A DNA stretch of 64,000 bases from Endozoicomonas numazuensis (GTDB lineage Bacteria > Pseudomonadota > Gammaproteobacteria > Pseudomonadales > Endozoicomonadaceae): positions 1 through 64,000 of the forward strand of contig NZ_JOKH01000002.1 in NCBI RefSeq assembly GCF_000722635.1. The letters run 5' to 3'. Both the position numbers and the translations under genes were made by a program. The notes beneath the pieces were generated by a model that worked only from the letters and a program-made list of their open reading frames with translations, made no database searches and was not told the DNA's origin. Positions 27,048 to 36,913 of the stretch are shown piece after piece; positions within the stretch are counted from its first letter, which is position 1, and each line of letters starts with the position of its first letter.

Positions 27048-27722
27048 ATGGTTTGGCGCTCGATCCAACACTTCGGGGTCTTGCTCACTGTATTCTGTCT
27101 GCAATACAGCCATGCATTATCAACCCCCCTTGGTGAAATAAACAACGCCTCTACCGTTCGCCTACCTGTTGGTGCAAGAGCGGCCGAGGTGACATTTACT
27201 CTCAGTAACACTCACCAGCAAGCTGTGCAGATTAATGTTCAGCCCATTCAAGGTCAGCTACAAACAGCTCATATCCCCTTTCATCTGCTGAATCAGATTC
27301 AGAATGCCCACCTGCACGGGGTCGGCATGATCCTACCTCATATTCCTGCAGCCCTTTCCACCCTGGCTCTCGTTCATAGTCAGAACATCCCCCAGTTCAA
27401 CCAGCACCTTTCTATTCATCAGGTTTTTGCTCATCAAGGCTCTGTTTACCTGACTCTGCAAGGTCTGAACCAGAATGGCCTATGGGTCAGTATTCAGATC
27501 ACCCTGTCACTGAATGCACCAGGAGAAATACTGGTATCGCTTCCAATCGGTTTTCTACTTCCCACTAACTTCGTTATTGATATGCAGCCACAACAGCCAA
27601 ACATAGCAGTACAGCCACCAAACCTGATGGCAGTACTAAGTATGCTGGGCGCTATACAGATGCCAGTGTTTCAGGGTATCAATCCTGAGACCGGCCAGAT
27701 GGAACCATTCGCGAGCTTTTAG
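27048..27722 (+). CDS. Secreted protein of unknown function
   Basis: I do not recognise this 224-residue protein. A signal peptide (about residues 1-23, [13 protein letters not shown]) is followed by a beta-rich, Gln/His/Asn-rich region with few charged residues. The C-terminal third is Pro/Gln-rich ([14 protein letters not shown]). It is inserted on the opposite strand between ridA and spoT, which are adjacent in related genomes, and its last 4 bp overlap the spoT stop codon. Low charge and export suggest a surface or extracellular protein. Confidence 0.65.
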   Translation: MVWRSIQHFGVLLTVFCLQYSHALSTPLGEINNASTVRLPVGARAAEVTFTLSNTHQQAVQINVQPIQGQLQTAHIPFHLLNQIQNAHLHGVGMILPHIPAALSTLALVHSQNIPQFNQHLSIHQVFAHQGSVYLTLQGLNQNGLWVSIQITLSLNAPGEILVSLPIGFLLPTNFVIDMQPQQPNIAVQPPNLMAVLSMLGAIQMPVFQGINPETGQMEPFASF

Positions 27723-29848
27723 GCTTCTCTGCGACGGTTAATGGAGTGAACGCCCTTGATCACACGAAGGCGTTTGATAATACGAGCCAGATGGAGACGA
27801 TCTTTAACTTTGATTACCAGCTGAACCATACAGAAACTGGCATCACGCTCTTCCATACTGATTTTTTCGATATTGCCTTCTACAGCCGTGACACTGGTCG
27901 CCAGCGAAGCAATCATGCCACGATGATGCTCCAGTTCTACTAGCAGTTCGACCGTGAATTCGCCGGAAACATCTTTATCCCAATCTACTTCCAGCACTTT
28001 TTCCGGACTGTGACGAATATCAGCAATGTTCTTGCAACTTTCCGTATGAATCACAATGCCACGACCTGAACTGACATGACCCACCACCGGATCACCCGGA
28101 ATGGGGTAGCAGCATTTGGCAAAACTGATCACCATGCCTTCTGTACCACGAATCGACAAAGGCTTCTCAGAATCAGAGGTATCAATCTGGGTTTTCTCTG
28201 CTTCGGCACTGCCTGGCTCCATCAGCATACGTGCCACGACGTAAGCCATTCGGTTACCCAGACCAATATCTTCCAGCAGATCATCCAGTATATCGAATTT
28301 CAGCGCTTCAACCTGATCTTTCAGGACCTGGTCGTCCATATCATCAAGATGAGTCTCAAAGCTCACCAGAGCCTTGTTCAGCAGACGACGACCCAGCGCT
28401 ATAGACTCATTGCGACGCTGATTTTTGAGGAAGTGACGTATATTAGAGCGGGCTTTACCGGTCACAACAAAATTCAGCCAGGCAACATTGGGCCTGGCAC
28501 CCGGCGCGGTGACGACTTCTACCGTTTGCCCACTTTGCAGTGGCTGACTCAGGGAAGCCAGACGGCGATCAATACGACAGGCTACGCAAGTATTGCCCAC
28601 ATCCGTATGAACTGTGTAGGCAAAATCAACAGGAGTAGCTCCTTTTGGCAACTCGAGAATATGCCCTTTGGGTGTAAAGACATAGACTTCATCCGGGAAC
28701 AGGTCGATTTTGACGTTCTCTATGAACTCCAGTGAATCGCCAGCATTTTTCTGCAGCTCCAGCACACCTTTCAGCCACTGTCGTGTACGAGCATGACTAC
28801 CGGACAGCGCCTCATCGCCGGACTTATAGAGCCAGTGCGCGGCAATGCCGTTATTGGCCATATCTTCCATTTCCTGGGTACGGATCTGGATCTCAATGGG
28901 CACACCGTGCATACCAAAAAGACTGGTATGAAGCGACTGATAGCCGTTGGCCTTGGGGATAGCGATATAGTCTTTGAAGCGCCCGGGAATAGGCTTGTAG
29001 AGATTGTGAACCATGCCCAGGGCACGGTAGCAGGAGTCAGCGCTATCGACGATGATACGAAAAGCGAACATGTCCATGATTTCGGCAAAGGACTTGCTCT
29101 GGTTACGCATCTTTCGATAGATACTGTAGAGGTGCTTTTCTCGTCCAACGACCCGACCTATCAGGCCTACTTCTTCGAGACGGGCAGCAATGGCTCTCTG
29201 AACCTGACCCACCAGATCCTTGCGATTACCCCGTGCTTCTTTAACCGCCTGACGTATCATTCGGGATCGCATCGGATACATGGCCTGAAAGCCAAGATCC
29301 TCCAGCTCAATCCGTAGATTGTGCATACCCAGACGATTGGCAATCGGCACATAAATATCCAGGGTTTCTCTGGCGATCCGACGACGCTTGTCGGGTCTCA
29401 GCACACCCAGGGTACGCATGTTATGGAGTCGGTCAGACAGCTTGACCAGAATGACTCGAATATCCCGAGCCATGGCCAGGGCCATTTTCTGGAAGTTTTC
29501 TGCCTGGGCCAGAGTCTTGTTCTCAAACTGCATATGCGTCAGTTTGCTGACCCCGTCTACCAGGTCGGCTACCACTTCACCGAATTGCTCGTGAATGGCA
29601 GATTTTTCAATACCGGTATCTTCAATAACATCATGCAGCATGGCTGCCATCAGGCTGTGATGGTCCATGTGCATGTCTGCAAGAATCGCAGCCACCTCAA
29701 GCGGGTGGGTAATATAAGGCTCACCACTACGCCTGGTCTGACCATCGTGTGCCTGTTCAGCGTAATAGTAAGCCCTACGAACAAGATTCACTTGTTCGGG
29801 ATTCAGGTAGGACTTCAAGCGGCCGGCAAACTCTTCAATAGTTAGCAA
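27719..29848 (-). CDS. spoT: Bifunctional (p)ppGpp synthetase/hydrolase SpoT
   Basis: A 709-residue RelA/SpoT protein. The HD hydrolase domain (about 20-180) carries HDVIEDT, with His72-Asp73. The synthetase domain (about 230-360) has FRIIVDSADSCYRALG and GYQSLHT. A TGS domain (about 385-450), a helical region and a C-terminal ACT domain follow. It makes and degrades the stringent-response alarmone. The likely start is TTG 29846-29848, with AGGAG six bases upstream. It follows rpoZ by 63 bp, the usual rpoZ-spoT pair. Confidence 0.97.
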   Translation of the reverse strand: MLTIEEFAGRLKSYLNPEQVNLVRRAYYYAEQAHDGQTRRSGEPYITHPLEVAAILADMHMDHHSLMAAMLHDVIEDTGIEKSAIHEQFGEVVADLVDGVSKLTHMQFENKTLAQAENFQKMALAMARDIRVILVKLSDRLHNMRTLGVLRPDKRRRIARETLDIYVPIANRLGMHNLRIELEDLGFQAMYPMRSRMIRQAVKEARGNRKDLVGQVQRAIAARLEEVGLIGRVVGREKHLYSIYRKMRNQSKSFAEIMDMFAFRIIVDSADSCYRALGMVHNLYKPIPGRFKDYIAIPKANGYQSLHTSLFGMHGVPIEIQIRTQEMEDMANNGIAAHWLYKSGDEALSGSHARTRQWLKGVLELQKNAGDSLEFIENVKIDLFPDEVYVFTPKGHILELPKGATPVDFAYTVHTDVGNTCVACRIDRRLASLSQPLQSGQTVEVVTAPGARPNVAWLNFVVTGKARSNIRHFLKNQRRNESIALGRRLLNKALVSFETHLDDMDDQVLKDQVEALKFDILDDLLEDIGLGNRMAYVVARMLMEPGSAEAEKTQIDTSDSEKPLSIRGTEGMVISFAKCCYPIPGDPVVGHVSSGRGIVIHTESCKNIADIRHSPEKVLEVDWDKDVSGEFTVELLVELEHHRGMIASLATSVTAVEGNIEKISMEERDASFCMVQLVIKVKDRLHLARIIKRLRVIKGVHSINRRREA

Positions 29849-29911
29849 AGCCCGCTCCTTCTGTGCAGCAATCCGGCCATCCAGAACTTCTCCGGGAAAC
29901 GTCTGGAGGTA

Positions 29912-30163
29912 TTAACCCTCAACTCCAGCCAGGAACATGGCTGCTTCGTCTTCGTCTACTACTTTCTCTTCTACTGTCAGAGAGGTCACCAGACCTTCTG
30001 CAATCTCACGCAGAGCCAGAACGGTGGGTTTGTCATTTTCCCACTCCAGCTTGGAATCCTTACCGCCAATAGCCAGCTGGCGAGCGCGCTTGGAAGCCAC
30101 CATCACCAGTTCAAAACGGTTATCAACATTGTCCAGACAGTCTTCTACGGTTACTCGAGCCAC
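29912..30163 (-). CDS. rpoZ: RNA polymerase omega subunit
   Basis: An 83-residue protein beginning MARVTVEDC, with [17 protein letters not shown] and REIAEGLV, all standard for omega, which helps assemble RNA polymerase and mediates ppGpp sensing. It starts at GTG with AGAGGTGA upstream. It is the first of the rpoZ-spoT operon. gmk, normally directly upstream, lies about 9.3 kb away at 39468, so the ancestral gmk-rpoZ link is broken. Confidence 0.97.
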   Translation of the reverse strand: MARVTVEDCLDNVDNRFELVMVASKRARQLAIGGKDSKLEWENDKPTVLALREIAEGLVTSLTVEEKVVDEDEAAMFLAGVEG

Positions 30164-30514
30164 TGTTCACCTCTCAAATTTGTTCACTGTGGAAATGCTC
30201 TTTCCAATTAATAAAATAATGGAAAGAGCACTTCGATTCCCATGGCTAAAACAGCCAGTTTGCCGACACTACAGTGTACTTTACGACCAGAGTCCAAACA
30301 AGCCCGGTACAACCGCATCAAAGACCGCAGTGTAAAGCGTTTTACCCAAGCCGGACCATGGTCCAAAAAGACATTTTTTCATCATCGAAAAGATATGATA
30401 CATCCTCACACCCTTATTGATTATTTTATCGACAATTCATTTGATTGCGTCAGATCAATAGGCTTGCTCAATACTCACTCTATAATGCACGGTCGCTCTT
30501 ATTTCTGGACAGCC

Positions 30515-31267
30515 ATGACCTCATCACACCCGATTTTTATCGTTGATGACGATGACGCCATACGCGATTTGCTGGCGAATTATCTGAAGAAAAATGGTTT
30601 TTGCGTTGAAACAGCCCCTGACGGAGAGCGTTTCCTGGAACTGTTTCGCTCAATGCCTGCTGACGTGACCCGTCACGCTATGGTCATTCTGGACATTATG
30701 ATGCCAGGTATGGACGGCTTTGCTGTGTGCAGGGAATTGAGAACCTTTTCCAGAGTCCCCGTCATTATGCTGACCGCTGTCTCTGATGAAATGGATCGTA
30801 TCGTCGGACTGGAGCTGGGCGCCGATGACTATCTGGCCAAGCCTTTTAACCCAAGAGAACTTCTGGCACGCATCAAAGCCATTTACCGTCGCAGCGAACC
30901 GCTGGCAGAACCCCTGGATTCAGGACGCTATTTCTATTTCAATCATTTCTGTCTGGATACGACCACCCGGGAACTGACGTCTCCGGAGGGTCATGCTCAG
31001 TCTCTGTCTGGAGCCGACTATAACCTTCTTATGTTATTTCTCAGTCATCCGGGACAGGTTCTGAGTCGAGATGCCATTGCTGAAAGCACCCGAAAGCGGG
31101 ACTCAGCCCCTCTGGATCGATTTATTGATGTCCACATCAGCCGGCTGAGACATTGTCTGGGGGAAAATGCCCGCAACCCCGAGATCATCAAAACAGTCAG
31201 AGGCAGCGGCTACTTGATGGCCACCGAAGTCTCTCACTCCAACCAAACCCAAACTGTTCACCCGTGA
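30515..31267 (+). CDS. OmpR-family response regulator (OmpR-like)
   Basis: About 250 residues from ATG 30515. The receiver domain has the acidic pocket VDDDDA (about 8-13), phospho-acceptor Asp60 in VILDIMMPGMDG, and the conserved Lys in AKPF. The C-terminal winged helix (about 150-240) includes LSRDAIAESTRKRDSAPLDR and DVHISRLRHCLGE, closely following E. coli OmpR. A longer open frame upstream (from 30242) has no homology. Its stop overlaps the GTG start of the kinase by 3 bp, so it is a translationally coupled pair. It probably responds to osmotic or envelope signals, like OmpR/EnvZ. Confidence 0.9.
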   Translation: MTSSHPIFIVDDDDAIRDLLANYLKKNGFCVETAPDGERFLELFRSMPADVTRHAMVILDIMMPGMDGFAVCRELRTFSRVPVIMLTAVSDEMDRIVGLELGADDYLAKPFNPRELLARIKAIYRRSEPLAEPLDSGRYFYFNHFCLDTTTRELTSPEGHAQSLSGADYNLLMLFLSHPGQVLSRDAIAESTRKRDSAPLDRFIDVHISRLRHCLGENARNPEIIKTVRGSGYLMATEVSHSNQTQTVHP

Positions 31268-32736
31268 GCGTTAACTCTTTCAGCAGATTTTTGCATCGTT
31301 TCACGCCCAGATCTCTGCCAGGTCGCTTTTTCCTGGTCATGGTAGCGCTCATTCTTGCAACCCAGGTGATCGTCAACAACTTATGGGAAACCCAGTCTCG
31401 AAACGATCAGGATCAGGCCATCAGGGATGTTGCCATGAATATGGCACTCAGAGTCTCTGCCACAGTGGAATATTTCAGCTCACTGCCCACCCGTTATCGT
31501 CACGTGATCTTGAACCAGCTCAGAGACATGGGAGGCACCCGCTACTTTGTAACGCTCAATCGTGAATTCATCCACATTGAACCTTTTCAGAATACAGCGT
31601 CGCATCAGATTGTACTTGATGTGTTTCGACAAACCCTGGAAGACAACGTCACAACTCATGGCAAAATTCAGATAGCGTTTTCCAGCCCTGAAACACTCAG
31701 AGTGTTCAATAACGATACGCTTCTGAAAGACTTGCCAGACAGTTGGGGACAGGAAAGCCTTATGGTCAAGCCATTAGCTTTACCTGTGCTGGTAATTCAG
31801 ATAGCGGTAGGGGAGGGTGAATGGCTCTACCTTGCTACCTTAATGCCAGACTCTTCATTAATGAATAATGAACAACTCTCAGAACCACTAAAGGCCTCTT
31901 ACATGGCCTGGATGCTGATTCTGATGTTTATTGCCAGCCTGCTCATTCAGAAGATGACCCGACCTTTTAAAAAACTATCCATGGCCGCCCAGACATTTGG
32001 TCGCAACCTGGAGCCCGTTCCGGTATCAGAAGCCGGATGTCGTGAATATGAAACAACGGCTCGGGCATTCAATCATATGCAGAAAAATATTCAGCATTAT
32101 ATGAACGACAGAAAACAGCTTTTTTCCGGAATATCCCATGATTTAAAAACCCCTATCACTCGCCTGAGACTTCGTACAGAACTGCTGGATAATGACGAAG
32201 AAAGGGACGCTTTCAACCAGGATCTGAACCATTTGGAGATGATGGTTAAAAGCGCTTTACAGATTCTCAGTGATACCGATATCCATGAAAACCCGGAAAA
32301 AATCAGCCTGAAAAACCTGCTTGATGATATCGCACAATCGGCTTGCTCAGTGGGTCAGCAAGTTCAGGTCTTTACCGACAACAGTCCGGCTGTCATTAAC
32401 GGCAAGCCTCTGGCCATGCGTCGCTGTCTGGAAAACCTGATTGGCAATGCTGTGCAATATGGGCAGCAGGCTCATGTCTATCTCATCTCAGTAAAAGGCT
32501 GTATTGATATCCGCATTCGGGATAAAGGTCCCGGATTGCCAGAAGGCATGGAAGAAGAAGTCTTCAAACCTTACTTCAGGCTCGAGCATGGCAAGTCCTG
32601 CAACCCAGACGGAAATGGTCTTGGGCTGATCACTGCCCGCCATCTGGTTAATATTCATGGTGGTTATCTGAAGTTGAGAAACTATCCAGAAGGGGGGCTG
32701 GAAGTGGCTCTGGAACTCCCTGAAGACAAGCACTGA
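31264..32736 (+). CDS. EnvZ-like sensor histidine kinase
   Basis: About 490 residues from GTG 31264. A first membrane helix (about 18-38) and a second (about 212-232) flank a periplasmic sensor of about 170 residues. A HAMP linker follows with FNHM, then the HisKA dimerisation domain with phospho-acceptor His292 (GISHDLKTP). The HATPase domain has N (LIGNAVQYG), G1 (RDKGPGLP) and G2 (GNGLGL) boxes. Layout and the RAFNHM...GISHDLKTPITRLR stretch match EnvZ. It is longer than E. coli EnvZ (450). Coupled to the OmpR-like gene. Confidence 0.9.
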   Translation: MSVNSFSRFLHRFTPRSLPGRFFLVMVALILATQVIVNNLWETQSRNDQDQAIRDVAMNMALRVSATVEYFSSLPTRYRHVILNQLRDMGGTRYFVTLNREFIHIEPFQNTASHQIVLDVFRQTLEDNVTTHGKIQIAFSSPETLRVFNNDTLLKDLPDSWGQESLMVKPLALPVLVIQIAVGEGEWLYLATLMPDSSLMNNEQLSEPLKASYMAWMLILMFIASLLIQKMTRPFKKLSMAAQTFGRNLEPVPVSEAGCREYETTARAFNHMQKNIQHYMNDRKQLFSGISHDLKTPITRLRLRTELLDNDEERDAFNQDLNHLEMMVKSALQILSDTDIHENPEKISLKNLLDDIAQSACSVGQQVQVFTDNSPAVINGKPLAMRRCLENLIGNAVQYGQQAHVYLISVKGCIDIRIRDKGPGLPEGMEEEVFKPYFRLEHGKSCNPDGNGLGLITARHLVNIHGGYLKLRNYPEGGLEVALELPEDKH

Positions 32737-32758
32737 ACTCACTACACATACGGTGCTT

Positions 32759-33763
32759 TCAATACAGACATGTTCCCATCACAAAACTCTGATGATGGAT
32801 CAGAGCAGGAAGCCCTATAGAACCCCTCTCAGTAGTATTTATCATGCTATCCGTATTTTGAATAAGTGGACTTTTTTCGCTCAAGACAGGTTCGAGTGAC
32901 TTTGCTCCGGAGCCAGAAGCTCTCCACCAGCAACCGCACAGCAAAGATCTCAAGAGCGACTGGCTGGCTTCAGGCGGTTTGTCCCGATCTTCATCATCAT
33001 CCTTTCGAAACCATTTTTTATCTTTTGCAGACTCATACAGAATCGTAAGTTCAGGGCGAACAACCAACTTGAAACGCTGTGACGTCTTGGATCCATTTTT
33101 CCAGTATTCAATATTAATGAGCAGGTCATAGGTGATCGGGCTATGTTTGTCTGCCCTGAAATTACTAACCAGTTGAATTTCAACGGTAGGCCAGCCTATC
33201 CCTTCAGGTGAAGCCGGGGCATTAATGCCAAACCAGTTGGGATTAAACTGATTAAGCTGGGCAACACTGAGAAATCCGGAAAGACCGTCTTCCGAAACTT
33301 GCCCCTCATCCGGTAAGTCAGGGTCAAGAATGGTCAAAAGAGCCATAACAACCACCATCAAAGCCTGGGCACTTTCGGTGAAGTGGAATGCCGGATCACT
33401 GCCTTGAAGCCTTTCAATCGATGTCGTATCGACACTGCCATTGCCTTGCAGACGCTCCTCAAGACTCCATTGAAAAGGCACAATATTGGGAGCTGTAGCC
33501 AGAGGATTATGAAATATCAGGTTGTAGTGGGCAAAAGACAGGCTCTCTGATCTTCTGATAACCGTTCTTTCCCGGTTTATCCTTGAATCCCACTCCTGCG
33601 ATCTTTCTGTCTCATACTGATAATCCACCATGAAACGAAACGACAGTGTTCTATCCAATGGAAAGTCAGGGGGAAGAATGAAAGCCTGAGAATGAGAGCA
33701 ATGCAACCAAAAAGCCAGAAGCAAGAAAGCCCAGCCAGTGCGAAAAGAAGCATGAGCCCTCAT
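32759..33763 (-). CDS. Exported protein of unknown function
   Basis: No family recognised. The preferred start is ATG 33761-33763, with GGAG five bases upstream, giving 334 residues beginning with a signal peptide (GWAFLLLAFWLHCSHSQA). A beta-rich middle (FRFMVDYQYETERSQEW, then VEIQLVSNFRADKHSP) is followed by a charged DDDEDRD segment and a Cys/Trp-rich CGCWWRASG near residue 285. The last 50 residues look disordered. It is convergent with the EnvZ-like gene and could be a secreted or surface protein; no functional clue. Confidence 0.6.
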   Translation of the reverse strand: MRAHASFRTGWAFLLLAFWLHCSHSQAFILPPDFPLDRTLSFRFMVDYQYETERSQEWDSRINRERTVIRRSESLSFAHYNLIFHNPLATAPNIVPFQWSLEERLQGNGSVDTTSIERLQGSDPAFHFTESAQALMVVVMALLTILDPDLPDEGQVSEDGLSGFLSVAQLNQFNPNWFGINAPASPEGIGWPTVEIQLVSNFRADKHSPITYDLLINIEYWKNGSKTSQRFKLVVRPELTILYESAKDKKWFRKDDDEDRDKPPEASQSLLRSLLCGCWWRASGSGAKSLEPVLSEKSPLIQNTDSMINTTERGSIGLPALIHHQSFVMGTCLY

Positions 33764-33829
33764 GCCCACTCCATATTGATCTGGTATGTGGGGCTCAATA
33801 TTAGCAACGATTAAAAACATTGCTGGAAA

Positions 33830-33858
33830 TAAAAAAGCCCCCAGAAAAAAGGGGGCTC
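33830..33858 (-). terminator. Rho-independent terminator of ptsG
   Basis: On the minus strand AGCCCCC/GGGGGCT (33851-33857 with 33836-33842), with an A/T loop, is followed by seven T residues (33836-33830). It lies about 30 bp past the ptsG stop. Confidence 0.88.
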
Positions 33859-33885
33859 GAGATCAACCAGAGACGTCAGACTAAC

Positions 33886-35349
33886 TTATGCAGTAGCTGC
33901 AACGCTCTCAACAGCCTGGCCTGAATTCACCAGCTCCTGCATCTCAGACTTTATATTTTCAGATTGAGGCCCGAAAATCGCCTGCATGTTCTGCCCAACC
34001 ACCAGCACGGCTGTGGCTCCCAATGCCTTGATGACATCCTGATCAACACTCTCAGGCTTTTTAACAGCCACCCTCAGACGGGTAATACAGGCATCGATAC
34101 TCTTGATGTTGCTGTTTCCTCCGAAAGCAACAATCAACTTACCTGCCAGTTCAGGGCCTATTTCCACTTTTACACCCATATCGGCATCGTCTTCACGGCC
34201 AGGTGTTTTCAGATTAAAGCGAGTGATCGCAAAGCGGAAAACACTGTAGTAAACCACGGAATAAATCAGTCCCAATGGAATAATCCAGAATGGTTTGGTG
34301 CCAATACCGAAGAACAGGGTGTAATCAATAAGGCCATGAGAGAAGGAAGCCCCCATTTTGATCCCCAAAAAGTTGGTGATCATGAATGCGAAACCAGCCA
34401 GTACCGCATGAATGAAGTACAAAACCGGAGCTACAAAAAGGAATGAAAATTCAATAGGCTCAGTAATACCCGTCAGCATGGACGTCAAAGCAGCGGAGAT
34501 CATGATACCGCCAACACGCTTTTGCATCTTGGTTTTAGCACAGTGCCACATGGCAATTGCTGCGGCAGGCAGACCAAACATCTTGAACAGGAAGCCACCC
34601 GCCAGGAAACCAGCTGTTGGGTCACCTGCAAAGAAACGAGGGATATCACCTGTGACCACTTCACCAGTCTGCGTAACAAACGAGCCCATTTCCATCTGGA
34701 AAGGTACGTTCCATACATGGTGGATACCAAATGGAATTAGCAGACGCTCAACGAAGCCATAAACAAAGCCCATCAGAGTAGGATTGCCTTCAACGGCATA
34801 GTTACCAAAAGTATCAATGGCATTACCAATAGGCGGCCAGATAAAGCTGAGGATAATACCCAAAGCAATAGCAGCAAAGGCAGTGACTATGGGCACAAAA
34901 CGCTTACCAGCAAAAAAGCCCAGATACTCTGGTAACTGAATTTTGTAGTAACGGTTAAACATCACTGAAGCCAGAATACCGGCCAGAATACCGCCAAAAA
35001 CACCAGTATCGATGGAGTTAATACCCATTATTGTGGTCGTTTCAACGTCCAGGGCACCCGCCATAACCCCCATAGTACCCAGCAGTACTACATAACCGAC
35101 AATGGCTGCCAGAGTTGATACACCATCGTTGTCTGTCAGACCCAAAACGGTTCCCACAGCAAACAACAATGGCAGGTTACCAAAAACGGCCCCCCCCGCT
35201 TGCGCCATGATCTGATTTAATAACGCAGGAAGAAATTCAAAATTGGCACTACCAATACCCAGAAGAATACCGGCCACAGGAAGAATGGCCACAGGCAGCA
35301 TCAATGACCGCCCTATTTTCTGAAGCACCCCGAAAGCATTTTGCAGCAT
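33886..35349 (-). CDS. ptsG: Glucose-specific PTS EIICB
   Basis: From ATG 35347-35349 (AGAGG nine bases upstream) the protein is 487 residues and aligns from its first residue with E. coli PtsG ([21 protein letters not shown]). Residues 1-385 are the membrane EIIC domain with the GITEPIEF motif. After a charged linker (REDDADMG) residues about 400-480 are EIIB, whose phosphorylated cysteine falls at Cys421, the same number as in E. coli. It imports and phosphorylates glucose, receiving phosphate from EIIA-Glc, which is not in the window. N-acetylglucosamine or related hexose specificity is the alternative. Confidence 0.92.
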   Translation of the reverse strand: MLQNAFGVLQKIGRSLMLPVAILPVAGILLGIGSANFEFLPALLNQIMAQAGGAVFGNLPLLFAVGTVLGLTDNDGVSTLAAIVGYVVLLGTMGVMAGALDVETTTIMGINSIDTGVFGGILAGILASVMFNRYYKIQLPEYLGFFAGKRFVPIVTAFAAIALGIILSFIWPPIGNAIDTFGNYAVEGNPTLMGFVYGFVERLLIPFGIHHVWNVPFQMEMGSFVTQTGEVVTGDIPRFFAGDPTAGFLAGGFLFKMFGLPAAAIAMWHCAKTKMQKRVGGIMISAALTSMLTGITEPIEFSFLFVAPVLYFIHAVLAGFAFMITNFLGIKMGASFSHGLIDYTLFFGIGTKPFWIIPLGLIYSVVYYSVFRFAITRFNLKTPGREDDADMGVKVEIGPELAGKLIVAFGGNSNIKSIDACITRLRVAVKKPESVDQDVIKALGATAVLVVGQNMQAIFGPQSENIKSEMQELVNSGQAVESVAATA

Positions 35350-35489
35350 GGATGTGAACCTCTGTTTCATTCGGAGTTTAACTGGCACTAAAAGCCAACA
35401 AACTCTTCACTTATAAATTAATTCGAACAGAGGGTATCAAAGTGGAACGAACGCTTGGGTAAGACAGCTAAACGTAGTGTAACAAAGTC

Positions 35490-36746
35490 TTATTTCAACG
35501 TTTGGATAGCCAACGACAGCTGTTTAACAGCTTTAGTCGGATCAGCATGGGGATCATTTATGAACTGACTGACCACTTCACTAACAACATGCTGAACACG
35601 TTCTCCTGCTGCCATTCCATGGGTAGTACTGGGTACCAGCGTGCCTTGCTCCATGCTGCGATTAAAATCCCTGCGGCTTTTTTGGGCGCAACTATCTATC
35701 TCTTGGTCTGCCCTTAAATCCAGGGCCGGTATGCCACCTTTCTTCTGATTAAAAGCCCTTTGAAAGTCAGCATTCATTAATAGACTGGCGAGAGATTGCT
35801 GGGCTCTTTTCTGTTGTTCGTCAGGCATATTGAACATAACAAAGCTATCGATGTTATAAACAAATGTATCCTTTGTACCAGGAGCTGGAATACATAAAAA
35901 ATCTATACCGGGCTGCTTTCCCTGCAACAGAAATTCACCTTTGGCCCAGTCTCCCATTAATTGCATCGCTGCTTTGCCGTCAATTACCAACTGCGTAGCT
36001 TGATCCCAGCTTCTTCTACTGCTGTTTTGATCAAATAGCCCACGCATTCGCGCCATAGCTTTAAAGGTCTTAATCATCGTTTTGCTGGTGAGGGCTGCAG
36101 GATCGTTGTCTACCATCGCCTGGCGATAAAATTCTGCACCTCCTTTAGCCAGCAAGACCGACTCAAAAATAGCGGACGCTTGCCAAGGCTCACCACCGTA
36201 AGCCAGAGGAATATATCCGGCCTCTTTCAGCTTGGGTGCAACCCGGAACATATCTTCCCAGGTTTCAGGTATTTTCTGGCCTGCCTTTCTGAAGGCTTCA
36301 GGATTAACCCAAAGCCAGTTATTTCGATGAATATTGACCGGAGCGGCTACGTAATGTCCCTGAAATTTCAGAGTGTCGCTGACCATCTCGGGTAACTTTG
36401 CGTCCCATTGCTCTTTTCTGGCTACATCATCTATCTCCCTCAGCAAGCCCAGACTGGCCCACTCCTGAATGCCTTTTCCCCTGATCTGTGCGGCAGCGGG
36501 AGGGTTTCCGGAGATTACTCTGGATTTCAACACCGTCATAGCATTGCTCCCTCCTCCTCCTTCTACACCAAAGTCTTTCCATTTAAGGCCTTTGTCGCTT
36601 AACTGACGCTCCAGAACATTAACCGCAGCATTTTCACCAGGAGAAGTCCACCAGTGTAATACTTCCACTTCATTGGCCAGGCTGACAGCAGGAAAGATAA
36701 TAAACAGAATGGCTAGTAAGGTTCGATTCACTAGAGAGAATCTCAT
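35490..36746 (-). CDS. Orphan ABC sugar-binding protein
   Basis: About 418 residues from ATG 36744-36746; start uncertain, as no clear ribosome-binding site is visible. A signal peptide ends FPAVSLA before NEVEVLHWWTS. The family 1 extracellular solute-binding fold (glucose/mannose binding, as in Pseudomonas GltB) is recognisable from GGGGSNAMTVLKSRV, the PVNIHRNNWLWVNP strand and MQLMGDWAKGEF. It would bind a hexose in the periplasm. No permease or ATPase gene is adjacent, so it must work with distant partners or as a sensor. It lies 140 bp upstream of ptsG on the same strand. Confidence 0.85.
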   Translation of the reverse strand: MRFSLVNRTLLAILFIIFPAVSLANEVEVLHWWTSPGENAAVNVLERQLSDKGLKWKDFGVEGGGGSNAMTVLKSRVISGNPPAAAQIRGKGIQEWASLGLLREIDDVARKEQWDAKLPEMVSDTLKFQGHYVAAPVNIHRNNWLWVNPEAFRKAGQKIPETWEDMFRVAPKLKEAGYIPLAYGGEPWQASAIFESVLLAKGGAEFYRQAMVDNDPAALTSKTMIKTFKAMARMRGLFDQNSSRRSWDQATQLVIDGKAAMQLMGDWAKGEFLLQGKQPGIDFLCIPAPGTKDTFVYNIDSFVMFNMPDEQQKRAQQSLASLLMNADFQRAFNQKKGGIPALDLRADQEIDSCAQKSRRDFNRSMEQGTLVPSTTHGMAAGERVQHVVSEVVSQFINDPHADPTKAVKQLSLAIQTLK

Positions 36747-36913
36747 GAGGGTTGAGCAGAGGACAAAGAGTATCAGAATATTTCCTTGAGACTGAAACAA
36801 AGCCTGTGGATTACTCGTTTTTTCTCTCCCCTTCGGATTTCCCTTAAAGGCAGTTATAGTAACTCAACCACCTGATATTGTTACTTCGCTATAGGCATCT
36901 CAGAATAGAACTT